A stretch of DNA of 64,000 bases from Pohlia nutans (GCA_022496805.1 CM040088.1:29642452-29706451); one strand, 5' to 3'. Shown: positions 23,301-35,849, counted from the first letter of the stretch. Notes: generated from the letters alone by a model not told the origin. Program-made: numbers and translations.

Positions 23301-23987
23301 AACCGCCAACAGACGCGGGGCTTCGTAGATCAGCGCGTTCGCCACGAGCGCCGCTTTCGCTTTGGCCGGGAGCTCCTTCTGCCTACTCGCGAACTTCAAC
23401 CACAGAAACAAATTGGCGAAGGGGATGAAACTCACGGCGAGCGAGAATCCCATGTCCAGCCACGCGGGCGCCACAGCGGGTAAATTAGGGTTTTGGGTTT
23501 CGCGCTTGTTGTTCAATGCATCTATTTCACTGCGGGTTTGCTCCAAAGCGTACCACCCGCCCACGCAATTCGCAACCATGATCCCCGAGAGGACAAGATC
23601 CGAGGCGCCGAAGAAAGCGAGGGAGCCAGGGATGAGTCCTCTCAAGCTCGCTATCCAGCCTACGATGAACAAGCCCTCGAACCACGCCAGTCCAAGAGGC
23701 AGCGACACTGCTAAATTTTGCGAGACATTATCTTCGGGTGGCAAGTTCAAACTCACTTCAAACTCTGAATCCACTGGCTCCTCACTCTTCTTCTTGATCC
23801 CCGCTCTGAGCTCAAACCCTCGCAATCTCCTCGGTGGTTTCTGCACAACCTTAATCAAGTTGTTGCCGCGGAGAGATGAGCCATTCCAGGGTATTATTAA
23901 TCTTGAACGAATTGCTACAGGTGGGGGATTCCTTGTGCTAATCACACAGTAGGTCGAAGCTGACGATATTGCGACCGCCATATCCAC
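20368..23987 (-). CDS. Plastid-type multi-pass membrane protein with C-terminal SAM domain
   Basis: Two exons, 23987-23021 and 20579-20368, join in phase 1 at GCCTG-GTGAGC / TTGCAG-CAAAGG to give 392 aa. Residues 1 to ~75 are Ser/Arg-rich without acids and fit a plastid transit peptide. About four hydrophobic segments follow (near 95-115, 122-147, 176-200, 227-258), then a basic region. Exon 2 adds a sterile alpha motif: WTVGETMEWLGQQGLARY, NNIDGEFFLQLTNDDLRDEL, GDRRKLEFLIQQL, ending KER. SAM domains mediate protein-protein association; the specific function is not recognised. If not spliced, exon 1 would end 18 codons later with an unremarkable tail. The 2441-bp intron holds nested TTAA elements and GAGCATGCCC-type elements. 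Confidence 0.8.
20851..21184. mobile_element. TTAA element, 334 bp, nested
   Basis: TTAA at 20847-20850 and 21185-21188. Ends CCCTTAAACGTCAA and TTGACGTTTAAGGG are perfectly inverted over 14 bases. No other copy noticed in the window. Nested in the GAGCATGCCC-type sequence. Confidence 0.88.
21751..22290 (-). mobile_element. Family-G TTAA element, 540 bp, inverted
   Basis: Left flank ATAA (one change), right TTAA 22291-22294. Ends CCCTTTAACGTCCCG and GCGCGCTAAAGGG. Reverse complement of family G at 41790. It is one of the undisrupted G copies, showing the intact inner TTAA (21755-21758) that other copies have lost to insertions. Confidence 0.88.
22647..22998. repeat. Tandem duplication of about 175 bp with telomere-like motifs
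   Basis: Unit 1 22647-22819 (173 bp) and unit 2 22820-22998 (179 bp) start with CACAATCTCGCACTC and end with ATCAAGGAA. Each contains two ACCCTAAACCC motifs. It lies in the intron close to the 5' splice site (23020) of the SAM membrane-protein gene. Confidence 0.9.
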
Positions 23988-24249
23988 TGTACCTCAAATC
24001 AAAATTGAGCGCTTCATACTTAGCTGAAATATCAGTAAGCTCGAGAGGATTCTTCTAGAAGAAATGAAGAGGAAGCATGAAAATGATATGATGAAAAGCG
24101 ATAACAGAGATGTTCAGGTTCGAGCCTCACACCCTGGCTGTGTGTAGAGCTAGTCGCCATGGACAACTAAGGGTGAGTTCGTGTCTGCTTTTCTGTGGTT
24201 TATTCAATCCCTACACTGCAACCATAGGTTGATGACGACCACAGGTACA
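23988..24249. promoter_or_regulatory. 5' flank of the SAM membrane-protein gene
   Basis: Immediately upstream of the minus-strand start. No confident TATA box assigned. Confidence 0.25.
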
Positions 24250-24327
24250 AGAAAACTTCGCTGATTGCTGAAGAGTTTAGGGTTTAGGGTTTATTTCTGT
24301 ATTCTTGAGCAATCAGCGAAGTTTTCT
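24250..24327. repeat. 20-bp perfect hairpin around a telomere-type repeat
   Basis: Left arm AGAAAACTTCGCTGATTGCT (24250-24269) and right arm AGCAATCAGCGAAGTTTTCT (24308-24327) are perfect inverted repeats. Pairing continues imperfectly for several bases on both sides. The 38-base loop contains two and a half TTTAGGG units. Confidence 0.9.
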
Positions 24328-24329
24328 CG

Positions 24330-26700
24330 CACATCTGAGTTCTGCATTACCTCGTTTTTTGAATGAGAAACGCCGCTTCGGCAGGCCATCGCCTCCCTCG
24401 AGCTTTCTATGCCACTGCCTTTGGTGCTGGCTTAACCATGATGACTACTCATCAGCATTAGATGGATGGTTGTAGCTTAGGGAACCAACGACACCATCCT
24501 TTCGGGCTCTTCATCTTCGGCAAAAGCCTCCCTGCAGAATGGCATCTCAGGTAATAGATTGCTCTAGGACGTAAAAGATAGCTACACCATGAGATGACAG
24601 AATTCTACTAACATAAACCCTTATTATTTCTAGATCAGTCAATAGTCAGTGATTAGGTTTTCCTTTTGGGTTTAAATATATATGACATAATAGAAGGAGA
24701 ACATCTGAGTCCTAAGACATGAAAAAGCTAGAGCAATTAGTAGAAAGAAGGCAATGCAAGGCATTTCAAAGATTAAATCCATTTGCAATCAGATGCATTA
24801 AACAGGAATTGCGAACATCACGTTATATATCTGAAAACCTGCAACATCGTGGTACAAAAGCGCGTGGTAAGCAAGAATTGTTAAAACCTATTGTAACTTC
24901 TTCATCACCATCAGCGCCAGAAGCCTTCTTTGATGCAGCCTTCCTGTTCTTTCGCTTCACTCATCGAGGTGTCACTCATCCGGATACATCTTCTTTCTGA
25001 CACATATTTTTGACACGTATCTTCTTTCTGACGTATATCCTGTTTCTGACACACATCCTCTTCATCTTGAGTGCAAGAATTCTGAAGAAGAAGCCCCTGA
25101 CATCAATCACTTCGATAGTTCCCTGACACTTTTGAAGGGGTGCTAGTGTGCTACTGCAGTGACTTATCAAAGAAAAAGTGGCTACGCAGTTACCACATTG
25201 TTGAGAGTGGAGACAAACTACTTTTATCTCGAACTCTAATCATGAATGGACACAGGGACCTCTACTACAAAATTCGCTAGTTCATGTACAAACACTATTG
25301 TTGAAATATCATAGTAGCCTCCCTACGGCTACCACAGTGGGGTTGTTGCACACCATTTTCAGGCATATTGGTTGAATCCAAATTATGTCCTACTTTTTAA
25401 TATGATGTTAGATGAACATGTAAGATGGATGCACTCGTAGAACAACTTAAGAATGTCATGGAATCCAAGGCAAACAAAGGCAAACTGTGAAGACAACATC
25501 CAATCCAGATTCATATCAGAAGTCAAACCCTCATGCTCTTGAGCCACCATTAGAGTGTCTAACTCTTCATCCCTAAGAGAACGGGATAAGAGAGGTTCGT
25601 GTCTTCTAAACCCTAATTGATTCGAAGCAAACAGGATAACCAAATGTCCAACCTCGTACTGCCATGATATGCCTTTTGCTTGATCAGCACATGAGCTTGC
25701 AACAGATGATTTCAAATCATGTGCTCGATCTCTATCATCATCGAAGGTACAAACAGATGATTCCAAATGCCCGTTTCCGACACCCAGCCTGACAGACCCT
25801 GTGTGAGGAAAATGGAAGATCAGTTGTGGAATTCTTCGAGGCGTGGAGAGATCTCCAAGACGTGAGAAGAAGCTGCAACCACGAGCAATCGGAGTCACTT
25901 GCAAACCCTAAACCCAAGTCTTAAGGGACTCACTTGCAAACCCTAAACTCAAGTATTTAGGGACTTCATGGATCAAGTTCCACATTTCAAGTGAGCTTTT
26001 GAGAAAAAGGTGGTGGAGAAGTTGTCAAGAACTGTATGGAGGTTCTCAAGCCCAAGACTTCACATGGCAACTTCACCCTAACCAATCAAATTTGTTCATG
26101 TTTCATCTCAAGCAAGTCCATGGAATGTGCACAAGTTCATGGCTGGATATGAGACAAACGCAAGTTCCACTTTTCCCCTCCTCTTGTCTACTTCCATAGG
26201 CAACTTCTCAAACCCATAGAACTTGGCTCTAATCCCTAAATATTTAAGGCTTTCAAATATCACTGAGATGATATTATAAGATGTGGCTTCTCAAACTTTT
26301 TTGAGTTTCAACTTCAAATAATAACTATATAAAACATAATGATTACAATAGAGGACATTTATACAATCAAGTTTGAAAATGATTGAATATTTTTTAATTG
26401 AATTTACAAGTTTTGACATTAGAGATTCACCAAAATTATATTTTTGATACTTTCATCGTGCTTGATTAATATCATAATGCTTCAAAAGTGATGAAGTTGT
26501 TCACATGAATACTATTATACTCAAATTGCATTTTAAAATAGACTTTTTGTCATTCAATGAATTGAAGCAATATTTCATAAAATTAACTTTATCTTTTTGC
26601 CAAACCAATAATTCAAAATTCATAAAAATCAAATTTAGACAACTATAATGAACCCCAAAAAATTATAGCAACCAAATATGGTCACTCGGTCACCTAGAAG
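24330..26700. other. Spacer, no gene recognised
   Basis: A 173-codon open frame lies on the minus strand at 25383-25904, without a recognised domain or splice context. A short duplication around CACTTGCAAACCCTAAAC occurs at 25896-25955. The frame is longer than most in this AT-rich spacer, but nothing supports a protein function. Confidence 0.3.
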
Positions 26701-26704
26701 TTAA

Positions 26705-27274
26705 CCCTTAACTGCCTGAGCGTCTGTTTTTTGGACGATGTACAGATTTCATCCATGATTTCTCATCCGTCATGCATTTTTTGCAGTGTGAGTTTTTTAC
26801 CATAGATTTTATGGGAAGTTAGCTTCATGAATGTGTGATCCGATTAGAAAGGGGATGATTTGTCAAATTTTTATGCCTCATTTCATGTTGTAGACGGATT
26901 CACCCAAAATTTTGGAGATTTCAGTGTAAAAGTGCTCTTAAAAAAGTCAGCTCATAAAATTAAGCAACCTAAAAATCTCCAAAAATCACTACACTTAGAG
27001 TATTGCATTTCAACCCATCACAAAAACAATCATCTACAAATCGTCAATATCTTATTTGTAATCAAATTACTAAAGAATTTTCAATTTCAGGTTTCAAATT
27101 TTATACAAAAATATTGGTGATTGCAATCATAGATCTAAACGTATGGATAGAATCTAAAATTCATAATGTACAACTTTTATTCATATATCAAGTTCAAAAT
27201 ATCCCTCTTAGTTGCATTTTATAATGCATCTTTGCAAACTGCCAAATTTGGACAAGGCTCTAGGCATTTAGGGG
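26705..27274 (+). mobile_element. Family-D TTAA element, 570 bp
   Basis: TTAA at 26701-26704 and 27275-27278. Ends CCCTTAACTGCCTGAGCG and GGCATTTAGGGG. Colinear with the copy in the tetraspanin intron at 2144-2712. Followed directly by a GAGCATCTATACC motif resembling the start of another MITE type. Confidence 0.9.
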
Positions 27275-27278
27275 TTAA

Positions 27279-28203
27279 GAGCATCTATACCAACTCGTTA
27301 CAAAATAACTTCATTAACATTGAAATTTTAGACATTGGATTTAGATGTGGACTACTTGTTTATTTCATCCGTGTAACTTGCTACACATACTTTCAATAAA
27401 TCAAAAGTCTCATAGCATTACATTATTAAGCCCTGGACTTTCTACCTCTACTAAAGTTTCCAAGATTCTCTCTATTGTTCTTGGATACTATTGGATGTTC
27501 TTTTTTCTCATCTTAAGTAAATTTTCCTTGTTTGATTCTTATTAGATTCCTTCATACAATCTCAAATGTCTACTTTCACCATAGTTCCAAAAAAAGTTAT
27601 TGTATGTGTAAAATTTGATCCAAGCAGTAGGAGGTTTGGAATCTTACTGTTTAAAATGTTATGATATACAAAAGCAAAAGTTTTATTATGGACAACTCTT
27701 TTATTGGTGCAAATCTATATTGTGTGTATATTGCATTAGAACCCGAGTATTAGCACCCCAAGATCAACACTTGCTTGAAGTAATGGTTTTGAAGATGGTA
27801 GAACCTGAAAATAAACCAACCTACTTGTGCCATTATATACTAAAATTTTGTATTGCAAATTTCAAATTGTACATTATTGGCATATGATTACATAAATAAT
27901 GTCATGACACATAGATAAAGTGGCTTATCTTATATAAGTTGATCGTATTACTTGGATGGTATCATTACTTCATACAAATTTGTGTACCCGATATCAATAC
28001 TACAATGGTGCATTCCTAGTACAATTAATAGTCAATTTTAGAAAACATGCTAGTATTAATATAAAAAATATATCATACTCATAGCCAAATTGTATGTCTA
28101 AAGAACGATCCATGCACAAACCTCAATTGCCTCACAAAAACCTATAAATTGTTAGTGGAGGCAAGACATTAGCAATCCTCAAGTTTTTGTGAGTCTTTGA
28201 AGC
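27279..28203. repeat. Spacer with a dispersed repeat shared with 18.7-19.0 kb
   Basis: 27418-27662 matches 18760-19003 (phrases TTTCTACC, ACTAAAGTTT, AGTAAATTTTC, TTTGAT, CAAGCAGTAGG). It may belong to a unit starting at 27279 (GAGCATCTATACC). No gene recognised in the remainder. Confidence 0.5.
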
Positions 28204-28207
28204 TTAA

Positions 28208-29010
28208 CCCTTTAGTGCCTAGGGTACTGTAGCAGACAGCTCTGGATTTCAGTGGGTTTTTTCACTGTGGTTGAGACTACCAAAAATAGAATGGGTTAAA
28301 TTAGAAAGTAACCGTACAATTCTATTCTCAACTCGAGAGCACACATTTCATTAAAATTTGAGAATCATCCGATGGTGGGATCGGAAGATTATAGTATGTA
28401 TTTGAACTGTATAATGCACGCTCAAAAACGAGATTTTGGGAGGTGTGTGACTTCAAAGTTAAATAGAATTTGAGGTAAATTTTCAAAAATAAAAGCAAAG
28501 AAGTTCAGCTATGCCCTATGTCAACACCTCTCCGTTGCAATCTTTTATATCAAAAATAGACTCACACATAATTATTGTGAGATTTATAAGTGAAAGTGAC
28601 TTGTCCATGTACGGTTTAGGACAAAATTTTATACGTTGAAAATTGACAGGAGTGGGTACATTAGTCAAGATCGGATTACACACACTAATGGAAGATGAAG
28701 AAGAGAACACAATCCAAAAATATAAAACAAGATAACAAACTTCCAAACACAAGAAATACTACACAATACATATGTTGTATTTGTAAGTATTTACTGTATT
28801 TTCAAGTATTTGCAGTATTTTTGCGTTTTGTTGATAGGTATTTTGATAGTTGTACAATTCCAAATTGAAATTTTCTTTTTTTGGAAGGTGCGTAATGTAT
28901 GTGCGCAAATCTGAACTTCAAAACTGAAGTTCCAATTCTTCACGGATTCTCTGCTATTTGCATTTCGGACGTTGTAGTGACCATAATGTCGTTTGCTAGG
29001 CACTAAAGGG
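28208..29010 (-). mobile_element. Family-B TTAA element, 803 bp, inverted
   Basis: TTAA at 28204-28207 and 29011-29014. Ends CCCTTTAGTGCCTAGGG and CTAGGCACTAAAGGG. Reverse orientation relative to 629-1427. Exactly the same length as the copy at 49364-50166. Confidence 0.93.
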
Positions 29011-29014
29011 TTAA

Positions 29015-30727
29015 TGTGTATTTGAATATCACTAAAATTCAAAAAAATAGGCAAAACAATAACCAACAAATGGAATCACACGCTAAACTCAATCTTACAT
29101 CCCTTGTACTATACATGTTATGGTGAATAATTATATTTTTCTAATACCAAATTATCTGCATATTCTTCAAGATTATTTTCTCCTCCATAAGAAATACTTT
29201 ATTTGAAAATATAATAGAATTATCTGCAAAGTCTTTGGGTGGCTGACTATGGCTTGCATTCTCCATCTTGTTTAAAATAGATATTCGCAAAGCCTTTGAC
29301 ACAAGCTCAAGAGATAAAATGCCGAATGTGTCAGCCTTGGTATAGAAGCCCATATGGCTCATTATCAAACCTTAGCGGTGGTGTAATCTCAACCACGTGG
29401 TCTAACTTTGAACCGGGCTCCAGCGCCTTCCCCGGTAACATTAGGTCAGACCCAATTTACCACTCATCTTTGCTTTCCACAAATACAACTCATCCTCATA
29501 TTATTTTTGACACTCGACACAGGTTACCGTTCTTTGGATTTTGGTCGGGTATTTTTCTGACACAACACCACAATCTAGAGTTTTGACTACTTTACAAATA
29601 TCTCTAATTTCCAAAAAAAATAAAAAATAAAAAATTACCAATATGGTAATTTTAGAAACCTGCAAAGTGGTTACAATAATCATAATAATTTTTTTATTTT
29701 AAATTAAAAGATGAGCAGGAGCCACCATAGCTACAGTTTTGGGAGGCGTGCAACCAACTGTACTGGCCCTACAGTACTGGGACTGGTCCCTGCAGATATT
29801 TCTGACTGGGCCTCTACCAGCGGTCCAGATCGGTCCAGATCGACGGTCCAAGAGACTTGATCATGAGACTTGGACTTGGTCTTTGTATGCACAGAATCGA
29901 CCCTTTTCTTGCTCCACCAATCCAATCTGCAGAGCGTATCAACATTGATACCGTATGTGAGTAGGCAGCCTAGTGGAATCCACGTCATATCTTTATTTCT
30001 CCACGTCACAATGAACCAATCATAATGCGACACGTGGCACATTGAAGGACGAAAATGACCATGACGTAGAGTGGAGCCAAATTTGTCATGAATATAAGCT
30101 TACCTATTCAATATGCTAATTTGAAGTCATTGCAAGTCTATTCTGCAGTTGCTTTTGAGCATATTGCCGGCAGGAAAGCTTCCACTTGTCACCGTCTACT
30201 GTGTGCAACTTCTATTAGGCTACTCTATGCTCACAAATGAAGGAAGGAATCACACCATGTCGGTTTGGTTGAATCTTCCGTTCTCAGAAGAAGTACCGTA
30301 GCTCTTGATTCTTACCTGAATGAAGAGATGTTTGTGTGAAAAGGCGCTTCATTTATAACGACTCCTTCGGAATCATTCATAACATTCTTTAGTAGCCCCA
30401 GTGTTCACCCTTGGGAATCAGCATCACATGCTAAAATTATTTCAAGAATCGTAATCTTCTGGAGAATAAAAGCCATCTCTAGATAATGATGGCTTGATAG
30501 GTCTACAAACTTTTGCTTTTTTAACAGTTTCTACATGTTCCACATCATCAGTTCCTTGTTCATATGTTCATTCTCTGCACATGCAAAAGGGTGTGTTGTA
30601 GTACTAGCTAAAGAATGTTATGTTTTATTTTTTTGTCTTTTTTTGTTTTTCCCATTATTGAATAAATTGGGTTAAATCAATGAAGAAATTCAGCCCTTAG
30701 AGTTGGGTTAGACATTCAAGGGTCAAT
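29015..30727. other. Spacer, no gene recognised
   Basis: An open frame of 96 codons at 29296-29586 (+) has no recognised domain. Around 29815-29850 the phrase CGGTCCAGAT is repeated. Nothing else of note seen. Confidence 0.35.
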
Positions 30728-30731
30728 TTAA

Positions 30732-31283
30732 CCCCTAATTTAGCCGGAGGGGTGTTGGACGAAACATAGATGTGTTATAATACCTGCCTTTCATATGTTT
30801 GATGAAGTTTGGTTAGATAGACAAAATGTAGGGTATCATCTCTACAATTATCCATACAGTCAAACTTCCAAAAAATACTTTAGATTTAAAAAAATAAAAT
30901 TAAAGCATTAACCTTTGAAAGTTTGTATAAATTTTAATTTTCACTTTTAGAGTTTAAAATTTAGCATGATTAGTTAAAATTGGTTTATCTATTGTAAAAT
31001 TCAAAAAAGCAAAAGAAATGATGGAGGGAACATCATTACTTTCTCCAAATAGAAAATTTTATAACACTAAGACAATGTTGAGGTCATCCACTTTGAAAAA
31101 TTCTCCCTACTAGAGTTTAATTCGGATTGACATAATTCAAATGGCATTGGAAAGAGTAGACTTGATTTAGTATTTTTAAGTATCTTTTATTTTTTCAAAA
31201 GCTTTTTTTTTTTTTTTTTTGGTTACATACAACTTGTTAAAAACGGGCAATGACCAAAAAATGATCTCTTTGGAACTGAGGGG
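30732..31283 (+). mobile_element. Family-J TTAA element, 552 bp
   Basis: TTAA at 30728-30731 and 31284-31287. Begins CCCCTAATTTAGCCGGAGG and ends GGAACTGAGGGG. Shares AAACATAGATGTGTTATAAT and the rest of its interior with 32391, 41346 and 45271. Confidence 0.85.
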
Positions 31284-31287
31284 TTAA

Positions 31288-32386
31288 AGTATGTGACCTA
31301 ATTGTAAACCTTACATAAAATTAACCCTTCCATAAATTTTTTTTGCCTACAATCAATAATTTGATAATTTGTTATTTGTCCTCATTCGGAATTGTGGAAT
31401 TTTGGGATCTGAAATTAGCTTTCTGCGGATCAAATCGTGGTTACCTCTCAGGTATTATTTTCTACTGTATTTTGGAAATGTGTGGCTTTTAAGGGTTAAT
31501 AATGAAAACCATACTCAAGTGCTTATTTGGGCAATTTTTGGTCACTTCCTTTAGTTGCAATTGTTGAAGCCAACTAGGGCCTACTTTTCATTAGGACCTG
31601 ACGTGATTGTTGAATCGAACCCAATCAACAAGTAATAGGTTCAATGATCTTAGCCAATGACTGCACATGCAATACTCAAATCTTTTCCCATGACAATGTA
31701 AAAACTTATAGCGTCTCAAATTTTGACAGATTGAGGTATGTCAAGTTAGGATTCACCTTGAAAAAATCACACTCAAAAATGTTTTGTATAATAAATTTTA
31801 TTACACGTCAAACACATTGGGTATGATTTTGAATGGAAATTTATTTGAGGCCCTTCCCACATGGCGTACGATGATTGGAAGGTACCTTACATTTCTATTA
31901 AAATTGTGCGGTCATAGGCATATAGACTGTGATTGGATCTGCGCGGTCATTGGAAGTATGTCGTCATTGGAATGTCTAATATAGATGATAAAGATGCGTG
32001 AGATCCAATAGTGAGAGTGCATTTAGTGAGGTGTTTGGGACTAAGTTGTGAACTTGGGGTAAAAAAAAAACCTCTTCTTAATTTCTTTGGGTGGACCCAA
32101 AGGTTTGGCTCCAAATTTGTGCAATATAGACGGCTACATAGGATGAAGAGAAGTTCGGATTAGACTCCAGTGTAAAGCCCATTGGCCCAATTTGCCAAAT
32201 TCGAGCAATTCTATTGGTTGGAATTTATGAAGTTTTGGTGGAACTAACAATTGGGCCCTAATGCAAAGAAGGCCTAAGCTAAGCGCCACCCACACCAAGC
32301 AAATATGAAGTAGTTAACAAATGTTAAGAGCGGTTAGCTTAAAATGTGCCTGCACATGTTGAGTAAGAGCAATTAGGTAACCATGT
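31288..32386. other. Spacer with a weak TTAA-type candidate
   Basis: 31325-31495 is bounded by TTAA-CCCTTCC and TTTTAAGGG-TTAA, but the ends match only over 5 bases, so it is not called. No gene recognised. Confidence 0.3.
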
Positions 32387-32390
32387 TTAA

Positions 32391-32933
32391 CCCCTCAAAA
32401 CCCAAGGGGTATTGGATAAAACATAGATGTGTTATAATAAAAGCCTTCCATATGTTTGAAGAAGTTTGGTTTAATAGACAAAATGAAGGGCACCATCCCT
32501 ACAAATTATCCATACAATCTAACTTCTAAAAATAAATAAATAAGATAATAATATTATTATACTATATATAATGAATTTAAAAGCATTAACCTTTAAAAAT
32601 TTGTATAAATTATAATTTTCACTTTTAGAGATTGAAATTTAGCATGATTAGTTAAAATTGGTTTATCTATTGTAAACTTCAAAAAAGAAAAAATAATGAT
32701 GGAGGGAACATCATTACTTTCTCCAAATAGCAAAATTTATAACACTAAAACAATGTTGAGGTGATCCACTTTGAAAAATTCTCCCTCGTGGAGTTTAACT
32801 GAAATTGATAGAATTCAAAGTGTGTTGGAAAGTAGACTTGATGTAGTTTTGTAAAATACTTTTTATTTTTTTGTTCCAGGCAGCCTATTAAAAAAGGCAA
32901 CAACCAAAAAACGATCTCTCGGGAGCTTAGGGG
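32391..32933 (+). mobile_element. Family-J TTAA element, 543 bp
   Basis: TTAA at 32387-32390 and 32934-32937. Begins CCCCTCAAAACCCAAGG and ends GAGCTTAGGGG. Colinear with 30732-31283. Confidence 0.88.
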
Positions 32934-32937
32934 TTAA

Positions 32938-34341
32938 CTACCCCATGCCCGCATCTACTACACCCATTACCATCTTTAGTCCGACTCAGACTAATAACAA
33001 AAACTTGGACTAATTGTGGAATTAGAAGAAATCGAGATAACCGAGTCGAAGTAATCGAGATACCTAGTAGTAATTGTGATAATGTAGGTATAGTATGGCC
33101 TATATTAATTTTTTAAATTTGAATTACAATGAATTTACCATGCCAACTATGAATAATTCTGTAATAATAATCTTAAATTACTATTTTTATCTGTTAAAAT
33201 AATGAAACATTATAATCTAAATAAATAATAATTCTTTATCATTATATCCTTGGAGTAATTTGGATAGTACATACCAGAATTAGTCCGAAGTTTTGTAAAA
33301 AAAATTCAGACTAGTTATGGCTCTCACTAAAAAAGATAATGGATGTAATTAAGAGCTATTAGCTAATTGATTTAGCAGTGAGAGTTAGTTAGAATATTTT
33401 GTGCGTAAATATTTTGGAGTCAAGTAGCTACTCCTCCATTTGTGATGAAGTAGGAGCCGGTTAGGAAGAGTTAAAAAGAATCAAAGAGAAGTATAGGAAA
33501 ATAACATCTGCTTAGCTACTTCTTCTTACTTGCTTGGGGCCTATTACAGTGGCCAAACACTCCGTCTGCAGTAGCGTCGACAAACTGCCAGCTGGAGATT
33601 CATTGGGTCTACATTTCCCCCAATTGAAATCATTATTAATATCATATTTATTTTGGATTTTTTTAAAATTTCCTCCCTGAAATTAAGATTCCTATAAGTT
33701 ACAGTAAGTTAATCCAGATTCCTCCACTGATTGACCCTCAAGGAGTAATTTAGTCCACACTAGGAAGCCACTAGAGTACCGTACACTGATCCATGCAGCC
33801 TGAACACCGAAAATCTGAAACTGCCCCCAAGTAATATTTAGTGATGAATGAGCCACAGTGAGAGAAGCGGCTGTCACAGTGCAGTACTATACTACAAAGC
33901 TTACACCCTGACCTCTTTAATGTCACAGCCTAGGCATCCAAAATGCACGTGATTATCGTACTCCAAAACCACGTTCAACACGTGGTTGCTGAATAATTTA
34001 AATTTTTTGGTGCAATCTGTTTTTTAATTTTTTTGTTAAACTTTTTATTGTCACATTTTTATATAACTGCTTATAATAGTGAGAGTTCATGGTCCTCATA
34101 AGATGATGAACTACTCACAACTAACCACAAATGCAGTGAAAGCTAAAAAGGTGAAGCGACATCATTATCCAAACAAAGATTCTTCCAAACTTAGTTGATA
34201 TGGGGAGTTGAGAGGCTCTCTATATTTTCCATTTTGCCTAGGCCTTCTCTAAGCACATTCCAAAGGAGGTAAAAAATACATGCCCTTTTCATCCCTTTAC
34301 CGTTGCATCAGAGCCTCTCTAGTGTTTTTGATGGAGAAGCA
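32938..34341. other. Spacer, no gene recognised
   Basis: AT-rich sequence without convincing exons or repeats matching the rest of the window. Confidence 0.35.
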
Positions 34342-34345
34342 TTAA

Positions 34346-35664
34346 CTCCTAAGTGACCAAACAACCATTTTATGGTCGCTGCCCTTTATTTAACGGGCTA
34401 TCCTGGATGAAAAAAATATTTTTTTATAAAAAATAAAAAATATTTTCAAATAGAAAATCAAGTCTACTTTCCAACCTAATTTTAATCATATCTATCAAAG
34501 TTAAACTCCACCGAGGATAATTTTCCGAAGACAAAGACCTCAATATTGTCCTAGTGTTATTAAATTTACTATTTGGGAAAACTAATGACGTTGTGTGATT
34601 GCAAGCTACGGTCTACCAAGTGGGGAGTGCAGCTTGTGCAGCTAAAGGCCATGCAGCTCGTGCACTAGCGTAGTAATGCGCACCTCTCAACTTTCAATTA
34701 GATCAAAAATTTCACCATCCCAAATAGGGTTTATGCTAATACTTTCACTTTAGCAATTGTTAAGTTAATTTCAAGTCTTTGGACATTACTCAATAGCCTT
34801 TTCTGTTTTTTACCGAGTAGGGGTAATTAGAGCCTTTTTTACATAACATCCTTAGCTAGGTTTTATGAAAAATGCATTTCATATCCCACCTCTGAAATTG
34901 AACCATTATTTCATTTCCAAAAAAAAAAATCCAAAAAAAAGTTTTAACTGCACGAAAATCTTAAAAAACAAAAACATCACCAAACAATTAATTAAAAAAT
35001 AAGTAAGCGTAGTACCCAAAAAAATAAAATATGGTACCTTTGTACACACTTGTGGTATGTTGCTATAAATTTTTGAAGTTCAATTTTGACCCCCTTCTAG
35101 CATTCCCCATAAAATAGGTGCACTTTTGACAAGCGACACGCTACCAAATCTAAGTAGAAATGCTTAATTTGGATAGAAAGATTGAAAATTTGCAAACTTT
35201 ATTGTGGTAGACATCTTAACTTTAGAATTCTAGAAACAATGCAATTTGTTTCGTCACAAAATTCCATTCCAATATTTATTGATGATTTTCCAAAGATTGG
35301 GTAAGTGCACAAATTTGCATGCCGCGACAAAAAGTTTGGGTGACCGTAGCTTGCAACCACCCCGTTCTCTCCTTTGAAAAACTGCTTTTAGATTTTTTAG
35401 AATAGAATGTCTAGTTTTAACCAATCATACCAAAATTTAAATTCTAAAAATAAATTTTCAAATTTTGGTGAATATTAAATGGGAAATGCTTCTAAATTCA
35501 TTAAATTAGTATCTAAAACATTTTTTGAAAGTTTGACCGTATGGATAATTACTAAATAGGCACGCTTCTCATTTTCTCTTTTGGACCAAACTTCATCAAA
35601 GTTGCAAAAATAACATTTTATAACACATCAAAGTTTTGTCTTTACCCCCTCTGTCATTTAGGGG
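34346..35664 (+). mobile_element. Family-F TTAA element interrupted by another element
   Basis: Left TTAA 34342-34345; right flank degraded to TTCG. Begins CTCCTAAGTGACCAAACA and ends CATTTAGGGG. Colinear with the 544-bp F copy at 9245-9788, except for the insertion at 34593-35363. Confidence 0.85.
34593..35363. mobile_element. 771-bp element with GTT flanks, nested
   Basis: The ends share inverted TTGCAAGCTACGGTC with a few flanking mismatches. Flanked by GTT on both sides, while the intact F copy at about 9486 has a single GTT (GATGTTCTTTCC). This suggests a 3-bp target duplication, though a shift of a base or two cannot be excluded. No open frame of note. Superfamily unassigned. Confidence 0.7.
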
Positions 35665-35849
35665 GTTCGGAGCAAGGTCAACAATGTGCCTTTTCACCAC
35701 GACAACGAAGCCTTGCAAGTCAAAAAATCGTAACCAACAGCATGCGATGGCACGTTGGGTTGATGGAGGAACATCCCCGCCAAACTTCTTGCCCTCTTTC
35801 GACACCATTGTTGGCGTCTTTGCTATGTCATCACAACTTCTGCTTTTGT

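Noticed and set aside
22647..24300. ACCCTAAACCC/TTTAGGG motifs as a telomere or chromosome end
   Set aside because: Only one to three units at each spot, embedded in duplicated or hairpin sequence next to genes; an interstitial motif, not a telomere.
25383..25904. 173-codon minus-strand frame as a gene
   Set aside because: No recognised domain or splice context; noted only in the spacer entry.
31325..31495. TTAA-CCCTTCC...TTTTAAGGG-TTAA as another TTAA element
   Set aside because: Only about five terminal bases are inverted and no related copy was found.
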